A DNA stretch of 64,000 bases from JAWKVD01 sp041398225 (lineage in GTDB: Bacteria; Pseudomonadota; Alphaproteobacteria; Caulobacterales; Hyphomonadaceae): NCBI GenBank assembly GCA_041398225.1, contig JAWKVD010000004.1, positions 230,213-294,212 on the forward strand. The letters are read 5' to 3'. Positions 61,969 to 64,000 of the stretch are shown here, piece after piece; position 1 is the stretch's first letter; each line of letters begins with the position of its first letter. The position numbers and the translations under genes were made by a program. A model generated the notes under the pieces. The model searched no databases. It saw only the letters and a list, made by a program, of their open reading frames with translations, and was not told the DNA's origin.

Positions 61969-64000
61969 CTAGCCTTCCGGGGTTCGAATCCTGATGCGGG
62001 ACCGCGCCTCGCGGCCGTGTTCGTCGACCACCGACACTTCGTAGAAGCCCGGCAGATCCGGACGCCACACGGCGTCGCCGGCGGCGTTGCGCCGGACGGG
62101 CGCGCCGTCGACGAACCAGCGCAGCGGGCCCGCGCCTTCGGCGGCGAACACCAGGCTGCGGTGTTCGTGATCGTTCCAGACCTCGGACTTGTCGGGCGGA
62201 AACAGGATGTGGGGCGCGGCGGCGGGATCTCCGAAGCGGGCCAGCGGCTGGGGCGGGGCTTCGTCGTCGACATGCGTGTTGCGCAGATCGTGGTCGTTCT
62301 GCGGACGGATGCGCTCCACCGCGTCGAAGGCTTCGAACAGAACCGGAAGCGCGGTGGCGCGCCCGGTGGCGTTGGGACGCGGGGCGCCGTCGGCGCGCCC
62401 GATCCAGACCACCGCCGCATATCCTCCGGCGACGCCCGCCGCCCATGCGTCGCGGAAGCCGTAGGAGGTTCCGGTCTTGAACGCGATCACCGGCGCGTTT
62501 TTGGTGAGCTTGGCGGGCATGCGCCCCTCCGGCGCGGGCGAGGCGGCGAGAATGCTGACGATCTCGCCGGCGGATTCCTCGGACATGACGCGCACGCCGT
62601 CGCTCGGGTCGCGTTTTTTCTTCGGCTTCGTTTCGACCTGATCTTCGAGCCAGACGAGCGGATGCGAGACGCCTCCGTCGCCGAGCGCGGCGTAGAGCGA
62701 GACGAGTTCGCGGGCGGTGAGCCCGGCGCCGCCAAGGGCGATGGCGAGGCCCGCATCGTCGTCGGCGCTGAGCGGCATGGAGAGGTCCGCGCCGGCCATC
62801 GCCAGCGCCGCCGCGAAACGGTTGGCGCCGACGGCGTCGAGCGTCTCGACGGCGGGGACGTTGAGCGAATGCTGAAGCGCCTGCGCCACGGTGACGTCGC
62901 CGCGGAAGGTGCGATCGAAATTGCTCGGACGGTAGGATGCGAAGCGCTTGGGCGCATCGGCGATGGTGGTGTTGGGCGAGGCGACGCCGTCGTCGAAGGC
63001 GAGGCCGTAGATGAAGGGCTTCAGCGTGGAGCCGGGCGAACGCGAGCGGTTGGTGAGATCGAGCCAGCCGCCGGGGCCGTCGCGGCGGGCCGATCCAACG
63101 AGGCCGCGCACGGCGCGGGTGCGGATGTCGACGACGATGATGGCGGCCTGCGCGCCGTCGGGCAGCGCGTCGCCGGTGCGGCGTGCCAGCGTTTCGAGTT
63201 CGCGTTGAAGCGCGAAGTCGAGCGTGGTGCGGATGTCGCGTCCGTCATGGTTCGGCGACTGGCGGAGCGCTTCGTCGGCCGCGTGCCAGGCCATGGCCGG
63301 GAAGTCGCGCCGCGTAGGCGGGGGGTATTCGGAGGATTCCTCCGCGAGGTCGCGGGCGAAGACGCCTTCGTTCGCCAGCCGGTCGAGCACGCGTGCGCGC
63401 GCCTTGACCGCGTTTTTGGGATGCAGGTCGGGGCGGCGCGCTTCGGGCGATTGCGGCAGCGCGATCAGCATGGCGATCTGGTCGGGCGACAGGTTTTGCG
63501 GCTCGCGTCCGAAATAGGCCCAGGAGGCGGCGCGCACGCCTTCGAGGTTGCCGCCATAGGGCGCGAGCGTGAGGTAGAGTTCGAGGATCTGATCCTTGGT
63601 GTAGCGCTGTTCGAGCTGCATCGCGCGCAGGGATTCGATGATCTTCGAACCGAAATTGCGCGGGCGGGGCTCGAGCAGGCGCGCGGTCTGCATGGTGATG
63701 GTGGAGCCGCCGGAGACGATGCGTCCCGCCGAAACGGCGGAGCTGGCCGCGCGCACGATCGCCAGCGGATCGACGCCGCCATGCTGGCGGAAGCGCTTGT
63801 CCTCGTAGGCCAGCAGGGCGCGGACGAAGGCGGGGTCGATCTCGTCGAGATGCGCGCGCATGCGCCATTTGCCGTCGTCGACCGGATAGGCCCTGAGAAC
63901 CGCGCCGCGTTCGTCGGTGACGACGGCGGACACGTGCTGGACGCGATCCATCGGCGGCGGAAACGCCAAGTCCAGCAGGACCAGCGGCGCGAGCACGTAG
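61969..64000 (-). CDS. pbpC: penicillin-binding protein 1C (5' truncated)
   Basis: The reading frame runs off the end of the window, so the membrane anchor and start are missing. The transglycosylase domain has the catalytic Glu in LLAYEDKRFRQHGGVD. The transpeptidase domain has the nucleophile Ser in SRSPGSTLKPFIYG, a SxN in SLNVPA and KTGTSYG. The last 90 residues fit the BiPBP_C domain. GTG 63996 could be an internal start but would cut the anchor. In many bacteria pbpC follows a large alpha-2-macroglobulin gene, so yfaS may lie just outside the window. Confidence 0.94.
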   Translation of the reverse strand, partial: YVLAPLVLLDLAFPPPMDRVQHVSAVVTDERGAVLRAYPVDDGKWRMRAHLDEIDPAFVRALLAYEDKRFRQHGGVDPLAIVRAASSAVSAGRIVSGGSTITMQTARLLEPRPRNFGSKIIESLRAMQLEQRYTKDQILELYLTLAPYGGNLEGVRAASWAYFGREPQNLSPDQIAMLIALPQSPEARRPDLHPKNAVKARARVLDRLANEGVFARDLAEESSEYPPPTRRDFPAMAWHAADEALRQSPNHDGRDIRTTLDFALQRELETLARRTGDALPDGAQAAIIVVDIRTRAVRGLVGSARRDGPGGWLDLTNRSRSPGSTLKPFIYGLAFDDGVASPNTTIADAPKRFASYRPSNFDRTFRGDVTVAQALQHSLNVPAVETLDAVGANRFAAALAMAGADLSMPLSADDDAGLAIALGGAGLTARELVSLYAALGDGGVSHPLVWLEDQVETKPKKKRDPSDGVRVMSEESAGEIVSILAASPAPEGRMPAKLTKNAPVIAFKTGTSYGFRDAWAAGVAGGYAAVVWIGRADGAPRPNATGRATALPVLFEAFDAVERIRPQNDHDLRNTHVDDEAPPQPLARFGDPAAAPHILFPPDKSEVWNDHEHRSLVFAAEGAGPLRWFVDGAPVRRNAAGDAVWRPDLPGFYEVSVVDEHGREARSRIRIRTPEG

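Noticed and set aside
61975..62000. A tRNA T-loop-like GGGTTCGAATCC stretch
   Set aside because: It lies within the pbpC coding sequence, and no acceptor, D or anticodon arms can be formed around it.

Overview
The window is G+C-rich (well above 60% by eye) and almost fully coding. It looks like the chromosome of an alphaproteobacterium, most likely Caulobacterales/Maricaulales-like. Clues are the ispH-thrB-rnhA cluster, the topA-rnr-Nudix neighbourhood, a DUF2336 protein, an ACR3-type arsenic operon, many ATGA-type overlaps between genes, and an alphaproteobacterial pseudo-dihydroorotase next to pyrB. I see no tRNA, rRNA, CRISPR array, IS transposase or prophage.

Layout. 1-5.5 kb: the end of a DUF444 (YeaH-like) gene, spoVR, and a membrane PQQ-dependent dehydrogenase closed by a strong terminator. 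5.6-12.6 kb: rpmG, then what looks like an accessory stretch: an SDR-DoxX fusion with a DUF2269 protein, a manganese (yybP-ykoY) riboswitch driving an UPF0016 exporter, an arsR-acr3-arsC operon, an A+T-richer HNH endonuclease gene, and a roughly 530-bp dispersed repeat. 12.6-24.3 kb (minus strand): Nudix, rnr, topA, dprA, plsY, a pyrC-like gene, pyrB, an AEC transporter and ruvX. 24.4-28.3 kb: gatC, DUF2199, GNAT, gatA, thioesterase. 28.3-36 kb: a response regulator, a small phosphatase, yqgE, a peroxiredoxin, an SPFH-nfeD pair, then rnhA, a membrane protein, thrB and ispH. 36-46 kb: argS, GNAT, a PHP-type lipoprotein, an M28 peptidase, pirin, an alpha/beta hydrolase and a methyltransferase-like protein with a FliM-like tail. 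46-53.5 kb: a leucine-type dehydrogenase, a thiO-like oxidase, an acyl-CoA dehydrogenase, the second (inverted) copy of the 530-bp repeat, a 121-bp palindromic repeat, a lytic transglycosylase and a frameshifted CaiB-type CoA-transferase. 53.6-64 kb: DUF2336, a degenerate EAL-like protein, Nudix, Hpt, NAD kinase, class II aldolase, an outer-membrane-like protein, cytochrome c, pgi and a 5'-truncated pbpC.

Working together. Overlapping stops and starts mark tight transcription units: Nudix/rnr/topA, pyrC-like/pyrB, AEC/ruvX, gatC-DUF2199-GNAT-gatA, arsR-acr3-arsC and ispH-thrB-membrane protein. Most of the window is housekeeping: translation, tRNA-Gln amidation, DNA topology and uptake, pyrimidine and isoprenoid synthesis, and cell wall. 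The parts most worth a second look are the HNH protein with an unassigned N-terminal half, the pair of long dispersed repeats with a 115-nt identical, foldable core, the metal-ligand-free PyrC, the FliM-like tail, and the cluster of degenerate signalling proteins at 53.6-57 kb. I found no convincing new multi-gene defence or biosynthetic system.
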